From Propionivibrio dicarboxylicus (GTDB lineage Bacteria > Pseudomonadota > Gammaproteobacteria > Burkholderiales > Rhodocyclaceae): DNA of 64,000 nt. A program made the translations under genes and the position numbers. The stretch's first letter is position 1. The number at the start of each line of letters is the position of its first letter. Location of the stretch: assembly GCF_900099695.1 (NCBI RefSeq), contig NZ_FNCY01000006.1, positions 62,001 through 126,000 on the forward strand, in the 5' to 3' direction. The notes under the pieces were generated by a model. The model was not told where the DNA came from. It did not search any database and saw nothing but the letters and a program-made list of their open reading frames with translations. Positions 56,890 through 64,000 of the stretch are shown piece by piece.

Positions 56890-57489
56890 CTACCAGCGGT
56901 GATCGGGTGCGGTATCAAGCAATGGACGAAGTTTTTCGGCAACCGCCTCACGTGCACGAAAAATTCGGGATCGCACCGTTCCAATAGGACAGTTCATTTC
57001 GACGGCAATTTCCTCGTAACTCAAGCCTTCTATTTCTCGTAGCACAATCGCATTGCGCAACTCTTCAGGAAGGGCCTCCATCGCCGCATTAACGGTTTGA
57101 CCGATCTGCTTCGACTGAAGAACCCGCTCAGGAGTGTTGATGTCGCGTAATTGATCAGCATCTTCGAACGTTTCAGCTTCATCCGCATCGAAATCCGTGG
57201 ACGTCGGCGCACGCCGCCCCTTCGCGACCAAATAATTCTTGGCCGTGTTAATGCCAATTCGGTAGAGCCACGTATAAAAGGCACTCTCTCCGCGGAACGA
57301 TGGCAATGCCCGAAAAGCCTTGATAAAAGCTTCCTGCGCAACATCTTCCACTTCCGCATGGTCGCGGATAAAACGCGACAACAGGCGGTTGAGTTTGCGC
57401 TGATACTTGGCGACCAACTTTTCGAATGCCAACTGATCACCTGCTTGGGCGCGCTCGACCAAGGCCTGATCCATTTCGCGTTCGCTCAT
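56890..57489 (-). CDS. rpoE: RNA polymerase sigma factor RpoE (ECF, sigma-E)
   Basis: 199 residues from ATG 57489 (MSEREMDQALVERAQ). Sigma region 2 (EDVAQEAFIKAFRALPSFRG...FYTWLYRIGIN) and region 4 (LSYEEIAVEMNCPIGTVRSRIFRARE) are intact. Sigma-E controls the envelope stress response. The usual anti-sigma genes rseA and rseB are absent next to it; rseC follows directly. It is divergent from nadB across about 190 bp. Confidence 0.94.
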   Translation of the reverse strand: MSEREMDQALVERAQAGDQLAFEKLVAKYQRKLNRLLSRFIRDHAEVEDVAQEAFIKAFRALPSFRGESAFYTWLYRIGINTAKNYLVAKGRRAPTSTDFDADEAETFEDADQLRDINTPERVLQSKQIGQTVNAAMEALPEELRNAIVLREIEGLSYEEIAVEMNCPIGTVRSRIFRAREAVAEKLRPLLDTAPDHRW

Positions 57490-57676
57490 TCTTTTTGGGT
57501 TCCCTATCGGAGACAACTAAAATGTAAAGGGAGTATAGCGCAACGCGCCTTCTTCGTCCTTTTGGCAGGTCAAAATTGACAAAAATCAGCATACGCATAG
57601 CCATTTCGTCAATAGGGGCAAGTCAAGACCTGGATGCTCATGCTATAGTTGCCACCCCATCCTTCGGACAAGTATC

Positions 57677-59248
57677 GTGGCAAGCTATTTCGATGTTCTG
57701 GTGATTGGTGGCGGGCTGGCAGGCCAGTCTGCCGCGCTCAGGCTGGCAAAACACTGCAAAGTCGGGTTGATCAGCAAACGCTCGCTCGAAGACAGTGCGT
57801 CAGGATGGGCTCAAGGCGGCATCGCAGCAGTACTTGATGATCAGGATACGATTGAAGCCCATATCAAGGACACATTGACGGCAGGTGCGTTCCTCAACGA
57901 TCTTCCGGCAACACGATTTGTTGTTGAGAATGGCCGACGTGCCATCGAATGGCTGATTGACCAGGGCGTTCCGTTTAGTCGCGAAAGCGGTAATTACCAC
58001 CTTACACGGGAAGGCGGTCACAGCACGCGGCGCGTTATTCACGTTGCCGACACGACAGGGCTTGCGGTTCAACAGGTACTTACGGCCAAAGTCCGGCAGA
58101 ATCCGAACATCACCGTACTCGAACAACATATTGCGGTTGATCTGATTACGAGCAGCAAGCTTGGCTTGAATGACAAACGCTGCTACGGCGCCTACGTTCT
58201 CAATAACGACACCGGCGACATTATTACGATTGGTGCGAAAAACACCTTGATCGCAACCGGTGGTGCCGGAAAAGTCTACCTATACACGACCAACCCCGAC
58301 ACCTCGACCGGAGATGGAATTGCAATGGCATGGCGAGCGGGATGTTCGATCGCCAACATGGAGTTCATTCAGTTCCACCCCACCTGCCTGTACCACCCTC
58401 AAGCCAAGTCTTTTCTGATCTCGGAAGCGGTTCGTGGCGAAGGCGGCCTGCTGCGCTTGCCCGACGGGACGCGCTTCATGCCGGAACACGATTCCCGGGC
58501 AGAGCTGGCGCCACGCGATGTCGTCGCACGCGCAATCGATTTCGAAATGAAAAAGCGGGGACTGGACTGCGTCTATCTGGATATTTCTCATCGACCTGCC
58601 GATTTCTTACACGCCCATTTTCCGAACATTCTTGCTCGTTGCCTGGAACTTGGAATCGACATCACGCAACAGCCAATCCCGGTTGTTCCAGCGGCACATT
58701 ACACCTGCGGCGGCGTGGTAACTGACCTACGCGCGCGTACCAACCTGCCGGGTCTCTATGTTGCAGGCGAAGCGGCTTGCACAGGGCTGCACGGGGCGAA
58801 TCGCCTCGCAAGTAACTCCTTGCTTGAATGCATCGTATTCGCCGAAGCAGCAGCCAACGACATGCTGCATCAGACACCTATCGAATTCCCTGAGTTGCCC
58901 GACTGGGATGAGAGTCGCGTTACTGATCCCGATGAGGAAATTGTCATTGCCCATAACTGGGATGAACTCCGGCGCTTCATGTGGGATTACGTCGGCATCG
59001 TGCGCACGACAAAGCGCTTGCAACGTGCGCAGCATCGAATTCGTTTGCTGACCAAGGAAATCAACGAGTTCTACTCAAATTTCAGAATTAGCCACGATCT
59101 GATAGAACTGCGCAATCTCGTGGTGACCGCCGATTTGATCGTCAGGTGCGCATTACAGCGCAAGGAAAGCCGAGGACTGCATTTCAGTCGCGACTATCCC
59201 GAGACCCTCAAAGCGGCGAAGAACTCGGTGATCCGGCGTCGTTCGTAA
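57677..59248 (+). CDS. nadB: L-aspartate oxidase
   Basis: 523 residues, flavoprotein. FAD site VIGGGLAGQSAALRLA (9-24), substrate loop HTREGGHSTRR-type (LTREGGHSTRRVIH) and the active-site Arg region. It oxidises aspartate to iminoaspartate, the first step of NAD synthesis. GTG start at 57677. It is divergent from rpoE, as in many proteobacteria, and its 3' end overlaps ygfX by 41 bp. Confidence 0.95.
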   Translation: MASYFDVLVIGGGLAGQSAALRLAKHCKVGLISKRSLEDSASGWAQGGIAAVLDDQDTIEAHIKDTLTAGAFLNDLPATRFVVENGRRAIEWLIDQGVPFSRESGNYHLTREGGHSTRRVIHVADTTGLAVQQVLTAKVRQNPNITVLEQHIAVDLITSSKLGLNDKRCYGAYVLNNDTGDIITIGAKNTLIATGGAGKVYLYTTNPDTSTGDGIAMAWRAGCSIANMEFIQFHPTCLYHPQAKSFLISEAVRGEGGLLRLPDGTRFMPEHDSRAELAPRDVVARAIDFEMKKRGLDCVYLDISHRPADFLHAHFPNILARCLELGIDITQQPIPVVPAAHYTCGGVVTDLRARTNLPGLYVAGEAACTGLHGANRLASNSLLECIVFAEAAANDMLHQTPIEFPELPDWDESRVTDPDEEIVIAHNWDELRRFMWDYVGIVRTTKRLQRAQHRIRLLTKEINEFYSNFRISHDLIELRNLVVTADLIVRCALQRKESRGLHFSRDYPETLKAAKNSVIRRRS

Positions 59249-59642
59249 GCCGCCAGCGCAACCAGACTCGAATCCGGCGAAACTCGTCTTTGCTCATCTG
59301 GTCAGGAAGCAAAATAACCTGAAAGTGCGCCTGGTCACCCTCCTCGCGCAGACGAAGCACGACAAGGAACAGAAAGACAGCTGTTTCCGGAAGAATGTCG
59401 GCGACGAGGACGCACGAGGCAGCACGTCCAAAGCATATTTGACCGGCATTTTCTGCCGACAATTTCAGACTAGTGAAGCTTTCTCGCCTCAAGGCCCGCA
59501 CGAGCGACGCCACGATGAAGCCGAAAGTAACGATACGAACCGGCGTTGGAAGCGCAACGAGGAAAAGCGCGAGAGCGCTTAACGCATGAATCGAGACGAG
59601 CAGAAAGTCAAGAAGACGGGAACGGCGCAGCGTGATGATCAT
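59208..59642 (-). CDS. YgfX-like small membrane protein
   Basis: About 144 residues. Two membrane helices (about 11-30 and 35-50) are followed by a cytoplasmic part with ILLPDQMSKDEFRRIRVWLRWR, which resembles the C-terminus of YgfX (CptA). In E. coli YgfX is linked to the flavinylation factor SdhE and to cytoskeleton inhibition. The start is uncertain (ATG 59642 or TTG 59660). It follows fabF on the minus strand by about 20 bp and overlaps nadB tail to tail. Confidence 0.7.
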   Translation of the reverse strand: MIITLRRSRLLDFLLVSIHALSALALFLVALPTPVRIVTFGFIVASLVRALRRESFTSLKLSAENAGQICFGRAASCVLVADILPETAVFLFLVVLRLREEGDQAHFQVILLPDQMSKDEFRRIRVWLRWRLTNDAGSPSSSPL

Positions 59643-59665
59643 CACTGCGCCGTCCGTCAAATCCG

Positions 59666-60904
59666 TCAGATCTTACGGAACACCAACGAAGCATTCGTCC
59701 CGCCGAAACCGAACGAATTGGAAACGGCGACATCAATCTTCATCTGACGTGCCTGATTGGCACAGTAATCAAGATCGCAGGCTTCGTCTTGGTTGAAGAT
59801 GTTGATCGTCGGCGGGGATATCTGATTGTAAATCGCGAGCGTCGAGAATACGGCCTCAACACCACCAGCGGCACCCAGCAGATGGCCAGTCATCGACTTC
59901 GTCGAGTTCATCACCAATTTCTTGGCCTGATCGCCAAACGCGCGCTTGACAGCGATCGTTTCAGCTTTATCGCCCAACGGCGTGGACGTGCCATGGGCGT
60001 TCAGGTAGGTCACCTCGTCGACATTGACCCGTGCATTTCTCAATGCATTGGTCATGCAACGCGCCGCACCCTCTCCATCTTCGCAGGGGGCGGTCATGTG
60101 ATTGGCATCGGCGCTCATGCCGAAACCAGCCAATTCCGCGTAAATCTTGGCGCCACGCGCCTTGGCATGCTCGTACTCTTCGAGCACGACAACGCCTGCG
60201 CCTTCCGAGAGGACGAAGCCATCGCGATCCTTGTCCCAAGGACGGCTCGCCGTCTTCGGATCATCGTTACGCGTCGACAAGGCTCGTGCCGCACAGAAGC
60301 CGCCAACGCCCAGTTGCGAGACGGTTGACTCGGCACCGCCGGCGATCATGACATCGGCGTCGCCGTACTCGATAAAACGAGCGGCATCACCAATGCTGTG
60401 GGTCGCGCTGGCACAGGCGCTGACGATGGCGAGGTTCGGTCCCTTGAGTCCATACATGATCGAGAGGTTGCCCGAGATCATGTTGATGATGGAACCCGGA
60501 ACAAAGAAAGGCGAAACCTTCCGGATGCCGGATGCATTGAATTCATCCCGCGTGTTCTCGATCATTGGCAGACCGCCGATGCCAGAACCAATAGCAACGC
60601 CGATACGATCGGCATCAGCCGGATTGGCTTCCAGGCCAGCGTCCTTTATCGCGTCAATGGCTGCTGCAATGCCGTAATGGATGAAGGCATCCATTCGACG
60701 GGCATCCTTGAGCGGAATATATTTGCTGATATCGAAATCACGAACCTCTCCGGCGATTTGCGTGGAGAAAGTTGAGGCATCGAAACGCGTGATTTTATCG
60801 ATCCCTGAACGGCCGGCAAGAATATTCTGCCAAGCCTGTTCAATGGTATTTCCTACCGGCGAGATGATTCCCAGGCCGGTGATGACGACTTTACGACGTG
60901 ACAA
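59666..60904 (-). CDS. fabF: Beta-ketoacyl-ACP synthase II
   Basis: 412 residues. Catalytic Cys in [10 protein letters not shown], His in [11 protein letters not shown] and His in [15 protein letters not shown]. It elongates acyl chains and takes part in cis-vaccenate formation. It lies 91 bp after acpP. Confidence 0.97.
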   Translation of the reverse strand: MSRRKVVITGLGIISPVGNTIEQAWQNILAGRSGIDKITRFDASTFSTQIAGEVRDFDISKYIPLKDARRMDAFIHYGIAAAIDAIKDAGLEANPADADRIGVAIGSGIGGLPMIENTRDEFNASGIRKVSPFFVPGSIINMISGNLSIMYGLKGPNLAIVSACASATHSIGDAARFIEYGDADVMIAGGAESTVSQLGVGGFCAARALSTRNDDPKTASRPWDKDRDGFVLSEGAGVVVLEEYEHAKARGAKIYAELAGFGMSADANHMTAPCEDGEGAARCMTNALRNARVNVDEVTYLNAHGTSTPLGDKAETIAVKRAFGDQAKKLVMNSTKSMTGHLLGAAGGVEAVFSTLAIYNQISPPTINIFNQDEACDLDYCANQARQMKIDVAVSNSFGFGGTNASLVFRKI

Positions 60905-60995
60905 TTTATTCTCCGGAAACAGGAAGACAACAATAAATTAGGAGAAATCCGGAATGGCAGGCGACACGAGGCCGCCTGCATTGCGCTGCAAGAAA

Positions 60996-61232
60996 TTACT
61001 TCTTGTGGCCGACGACGTAGTCGATCGCTTGCTGGACGCTGGTAATTTTTTCCGCTTCGTCATCCGGAATTTCGCACTCGAATTCTTCTTCGAGCGCCAT
61101 CACCAGTTCAACCGTATCCAACGAATCCGCGCCAAGATCATCCACGAACGAGGATTCGTTCTTGATATCGGCCTCGTTGACGCCCAGTTGCTCGGCGACA
61201 ATCTTTCTGACGCGTTGTTCGATGTTATCCAT
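60996..61232 (-). CDS. acpP: Acyl carrier protein
   Basis: 78 residues, acidic four-helix carrier. The phosphopantetheine serine is Ser37 in [12 protein letters not shown]. Strong ribosome site (GGAAGGAG). 124 bp separate it from fabG, long enough for its own promoter, as usual for acpP. Confidence 0.97.
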   Translation of the reverse strand: MDNIEQRVRKIVAEQLGVNEADIKNESSFVDDLGADSLDTVELVMALEEEFECEIPDDEAEKITSVQQAIDYVVGHKK

Positions 61233-61356
61233 TCAAGTGCTCCTTCCCAAGGTTTATAAGGATGAAACAGGACTGTTTCATTCTAACAAAACGACCGGAT
61301 CTAACCAAACGATAGGCAGGCGAACCGGTCGTTACCGCCTGCAGCCCTTGCGGGCG

Positions 61357-62100
61357 TTAATCCATATACATGCCGCCGTTGACGTGAATCGTCGAGCCGG
61401 TAACGTAACCAGCATCCGGAGACGCCAGGAACACTACGGCCGCGGCAACATCTTCCGGGCTTCCGAATCGGCCGAGCGGGATGCCCGAGGCCAATGCTTC
61501 CTTTTGCTTCTCGTCAAGCGCCTGCGTCATTCTCGTGTCGATAAAGCCAGGCGCAACGCAGTTGACGGTGATATTCCGGCTGCCAAGTTCCCGCGCCAAC
61601 GCTTTGGTCATTCCAACGAGTCCGGCTTTGGACGCGCAATAGTTCGCCTGCCCGGGATTTCCGGCATGCCCAACGACCGACGAGATATTAATGATGCGCC
61701 CTGTCCTAGCCTTCATCATTCCGCGCATGACTGCGCGCGATGTTTTGAAAACCGCTTTCAGGTTGGTGTCGATGACGACGTCCCAGTCCTCGTCTTTCAT
61801 CCGCATGGCAAGATTGTCGCGGGTGACGCCAGCATTGTTGACCAGAATCGAAACCGGGCCGAACTCCTTCTCGATCTGCGCCACTGCCGCATCGATCTGG
61901 CCATCTTCTCTCACGTTCAACACGAGTCCACGTCCCACCACACCGGCTTCGGCGAGTCTGGCGGTGATGGTGGCGGCTCCACTTTCCGTTGTCGCAGTGC
62001 CGATAACCGTGGCCCCCTGCTTGGCAAGAGCAATCAGAATGGCTGCGCCGATGCCTTGGCTGGCGCCCGTAACAAACGCGATCTGACCTTTCAGCGTCAT
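61357..62100 (-). CDS. fabG: 3-oxoacyl-ACP reductase FabG
   Basis: 247 residues, short-chain dehydrogenase. NADPH loop TGASQGIGAA, catalytic Ser with YCASKAG (Tyr and Lys), and NNAGVTRDN. It reduces 3-oxoacyl-ACP. It lies 3 bp after fabD. Confidence 0.97.
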   Translation of the reverse strand: MTLKGQIAFVTGASQGIGAAILIALAKQGATVIGTATTESGAATITARLAEAGVVGRGLVLNVREDGQIDAAVAQIEKEFGPVSILVNNAGVTRDNLAMRMKDEDWDVVIDTNLKAVFKTSRAVMRGMMKARTGRIINISSVVGHAGNPGQANYCASKAGLVGMTKALARELGSRNITVNCVAPGFIDTRMTQALDEKQKEALASGIPLGRFGSPEDVAAAVVFLASPDAGYVTGSTIHVNGGMYMD

Positions 62101-62103
62101 CGA

Positions 62104-63042
62104 CTACTCCAGGGAAATATTGGCTTCGATCGAAGCTAGATCGGCAAGTGCGACGCCGGTCAGTGTGTCGGCGCAACGCTTCACAAGCCCTGCCAGGACC
62201 TTGCCTGGGCCGCATTCCGCCACCGTCGTGACATCCATCGTCGCGATCTTTTGCATCGTCTCCACCCAGCGAACGGGCGAATAAGCCTGGCGAACAAGCG
62301 CGTCCTTGATTCTTGCCGGATCCGTTTCGATCAAGACATCGACATTGTTGATGACGGGAATCGTCGGCACCTGGAATTCGATTTCAGCCAAGCGAGTCGC
62401 CAGACGATCTGCCGCAGGACGGATCAGCGAGGAGTGGAACGGCGCCGAAACGGGCAACAGCACCGCACGCTTGGCGCCGCGAGCCTTGCAACCCTCGCAG
62501 GCGGCCTCGACCGCAGCCTTGCTCCCGGCGATGACCGTCTGACCGGGGCCGTTGAAGTTGACGGGTTCGACAACCTCGCCATTACCCAATTTGGCTTCTG
62601 CCTCTGCACACGCTTCGCGAATTTTTTCGTCGTCGAGATTCAGAATCGCAGCCATCGCGCCGGTACCGACGGGAACAGCCTCCTGCATCGCAGTGGCACG
62701 CAAGCGAACGAGCGGAACGGCGTCCTTGAAAGCGATCACGCCAGCCGCGACCAGCGCGGAATATTCACCAAGACTATGCCCGGCAACGACCGCGGGAGTC
62801 TTCCCCCCCTTCTCTTGCCACAGGCGGTACGCAGAAATCGCGGCCGTTAGCATGAGCGGTTGCGTATTGACCGTTTGTGAGAGCAGTTCCGCCGGGCCAT
62901 CAGCAACCATTTGCCAAAGATCCTGCCCCAACGTTGCGGAGGCCTCGTCGAATGTTGCGCGAACGACCGGAGAATCGCCGTACGCCGACATCATTCCTAC
63001 CGATTGGGACCCTTGCCCAGGGAAAACAAAAGCGAACGTCAT
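62104..63042 (-). CDS. fabD: Malonyl-CoA:ACP transacylase FabD
   Basis: 312 residues from ATG 63042 (MTFAFVFPGQGSQSVGM), preceded by GAGGAGG. Active-site serine in GHSLGEYSALVAAG and the conserved His in VSAPFHSSL. The much longer open frame upstream overlaps fabH and is not used. It lies 10 bp after fabH. Confidence 0.96.
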   Translation of the reverse strand: MTFAFVFPGQGSQSVGMMSAYGDSPVVRATFDEASATLGQDLWQMVADGPAELLSQTVNTQPLMLTAAISAYRLWQEKGGKTPAVVAGHSLGEYSALVAAGVIAFKDAVPLVRLRATAMQEAVPVGTGAMAAILNLDDEKIREACAEAEAKLGNGEVVEPVNFNGPGQTVIAGSKAAVEAACEGCKARGAKRAVLLPVSAPFHSSLIRPAADRLATRLAEIEFQVPTIPVINNVDVLIETDPARIKDALVRQAYSPVRWVETMQKIATMDVTTVAECGPGKVLAGLVKRCADTLTGVALADLASIEANISLE

Positions 63043-63052
63043 GGAAACCTCC

Positions 63053-64000
63053 TCAGAATTCGAGCAATGCGGCGCCCCAGGTGAAGCCGCCGCCAACCCC
63101 TTCGAGCAACACTTTTTGCCCACGCTGTATACGTCCGTCGCGCACAGCCTGATCCAGTGCGAGCGGTACTGATGCCGCTGACGTATTTCCGTGCATATCG
63201 ACTGTGACAACAACCTTCTCGACAGGCAAGCCCAATTTCTTGCCAGTCGAATCGATGATACGCATGTTTGCCTGATGAGGCACAAGCCAATCGATATCCG
63301 ACGTCGCGATGCCGGCTTGCGCACAGCATTCCTCGGCCATTTCCGACAAAACACGGACCGCAAACTTGAACACCGCCTGGCCATCCATGCGCAGGAATGG
63401 ATCGCCTACGACCTGGCCATTACGCAAGGAGCCGGGAACCGAAAGGATTCCATTCTGGGAACCATCGGCGTGTGCCACGGTTGCCAGAATTCCGGGCTTT
63501 TCGGACGCTTCCAGTACTACGGCACCGGCACCGTCACCGAAAAGGACGCAGGTCGCCCGATCGTTCCAGTCAAGAATCCGCGAAAAAACTTCCGCCCCGA
63601 CAACCAGAGCCTTTTTATGGCTGCCAGAACGAATGAATTTATCGGCAATCGTCAGCGCATAAACAAAGCCGCTGCAGACAGCCTGGATGTCAAACGCCAT
63701 GGCGCCTTTATTGCCAAGCTTCGATTGCAGCAGACAGGCCGTGCTCGGAAAAATGAAGTCGGGCGTTGTCGTCGCGACGATGATCAGGTCGATCTCCGAG
63801 ACGTCTGTTCCCGCAGAGGCCAGGGCGTTCCGGCATGCTTCCAGAGCCAAGTCGCTCGTTGTGCATTCAGGCGGAGCGATGTGACGCGAGCGAATTCCGG
63901 TGCGTGTTGCCACCCATTCATCGCTGGTATCAACTCCGCGCTGAATCAAATCCGAGTTACTGACCGGATTTCCGGGCAAGAAACTACCGACCCCTGCAAT
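63053..64000 (-). CDS. fabH: Beta-ketoacyl-ACP synthase III FabH, 5' end beyond the window
   Basis: 316 codons are present; the frame is open at the right edge, where it reads [15 protein letters not shown], so only about four residues (the start) are missing. Catalytic Cys in [13 protein letters not shown], His in VPHQANMRI and Asn in [12 protein letters not shown]. It starts fatty acid synthesis from acetyl-CoA and malonyl-ACP. First gene seen of fabHDG-acpP-fabF. Confidence 0.95.
   Translation of the reverse strand: MAGVGSFLPGNPVSNSDLIQRGVDTSDEWVATRTGIRSRHIAPPECTTSDLALEACRNALASAGTDVSEIDLIIVATTTPDFIFPSTACLLQSKLGNKGAMAFDIQAVCSGFVYALTIADKFIRSGSHKKALVVGAEVFSRILDWNDRATCVLFGDGAGAVVLEASEKPGILATVAHADGSQNGILSVPGSLRNGQVVGDPFLRMDGQAVFKFAVRVLSEMAEECCAQAGIATSDIDWLVPHQANMRIIDSTGKKLGLPVEKVVVTVDMHGNTSAASVPLALDQAVRDGRIQRGQKVLLEGVGGGFTWGAALLEF

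Overview
The window looks like one continuous chromosomal segment of a betaproteobacterium, most likely from the order Rhodocyclales. That placement is inferred from gene content and order, not from a search. The supporting signs are a napDAGHBC-type periplasmic nitrate reductase operon, the EarP/EF-P(Arg32) pair, the rpoE-rseC-grx-lepA-lepB-DUF4845-rnc-era-recO-pdxJ-acpS-nagZ block, the uvrC-pgsA-tRNA-Gly block, and frequent overlapping start/stop codons. Nearly all genes are intact. No prophage, insertion sequence or CRISPR array was recognised.

Layout: 1-136 is the 3' end of slyD, followed by its terminator. 293-5983 holds napDAGHBC, and 6055-8228 holds the molybdenum-cofactor genes moaA, mobB and mobA that NapA needs. 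8299-12706 is a CstA-family pyruvate-type transporter beside its probable BtsS/BtsR two-component system. 12900-13181 is a small winged-helix protein. 13267-19072 is a minus-strand set encoding a two-RCK potassium channel, an unannotated 52-residue membrane protein, a zinc/manganese ABC transporter (C, B, A) and an NhaD-type antiporter. 19256-27224 carries housekeeping genes (PilZ-STAS, tadA, an L,D-transpeptidase, a TANGO2/NRDE protein, ygfZ, mltG, tmk, holB, pilZ, tatD, an ankyrin protein).

27234-28628 is an exonuclease with a degraded GIY-YIG half. 28733-39057 is a sugar-acid utilisation island: two complete TRAP transporters, two Ldh-family dehydrogenases (one close to YiaK/DlgD), a ManD-type dehydratase and a FadR-type GntR regulator. 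39290-42621 is an accessory stretch with a DUF423 protein, a HigB/HigA-type toxin-antitoxin pair, about 0.6 kb of hairpin-dense DNA without a convincing gene, a DUF1178 protein, tRNA-Leu and an H-NS-like protein.

From 42690 the core genome resumes: tRNA-Gly, pgsA, uvrC, earP, efp, tryptophanase, the rpoE-to-nagZ block read leftward, nadB, ygfX and the fatty-acid cluster fabH-fabD-fabG-acpP-fabF, which runs off the right edge.

The most interesting signals are these: a candidate TnaC-type stalling leader peptide upstream of tnaA, with Trp, Asp and Pro at the same spacing as in E. coli TnaC; GGCAT direct repeats upstream of cstA as a possible LytTR operator next to btsSR; a coupled 52-aa membrane protein in front of znuC; a toxin-antitoxin promoter whose operator fills the -35/-10 spacer and which predicts a leaderless mRNA; and strong hairpins after the binding-protein gene in both TRAP operons.
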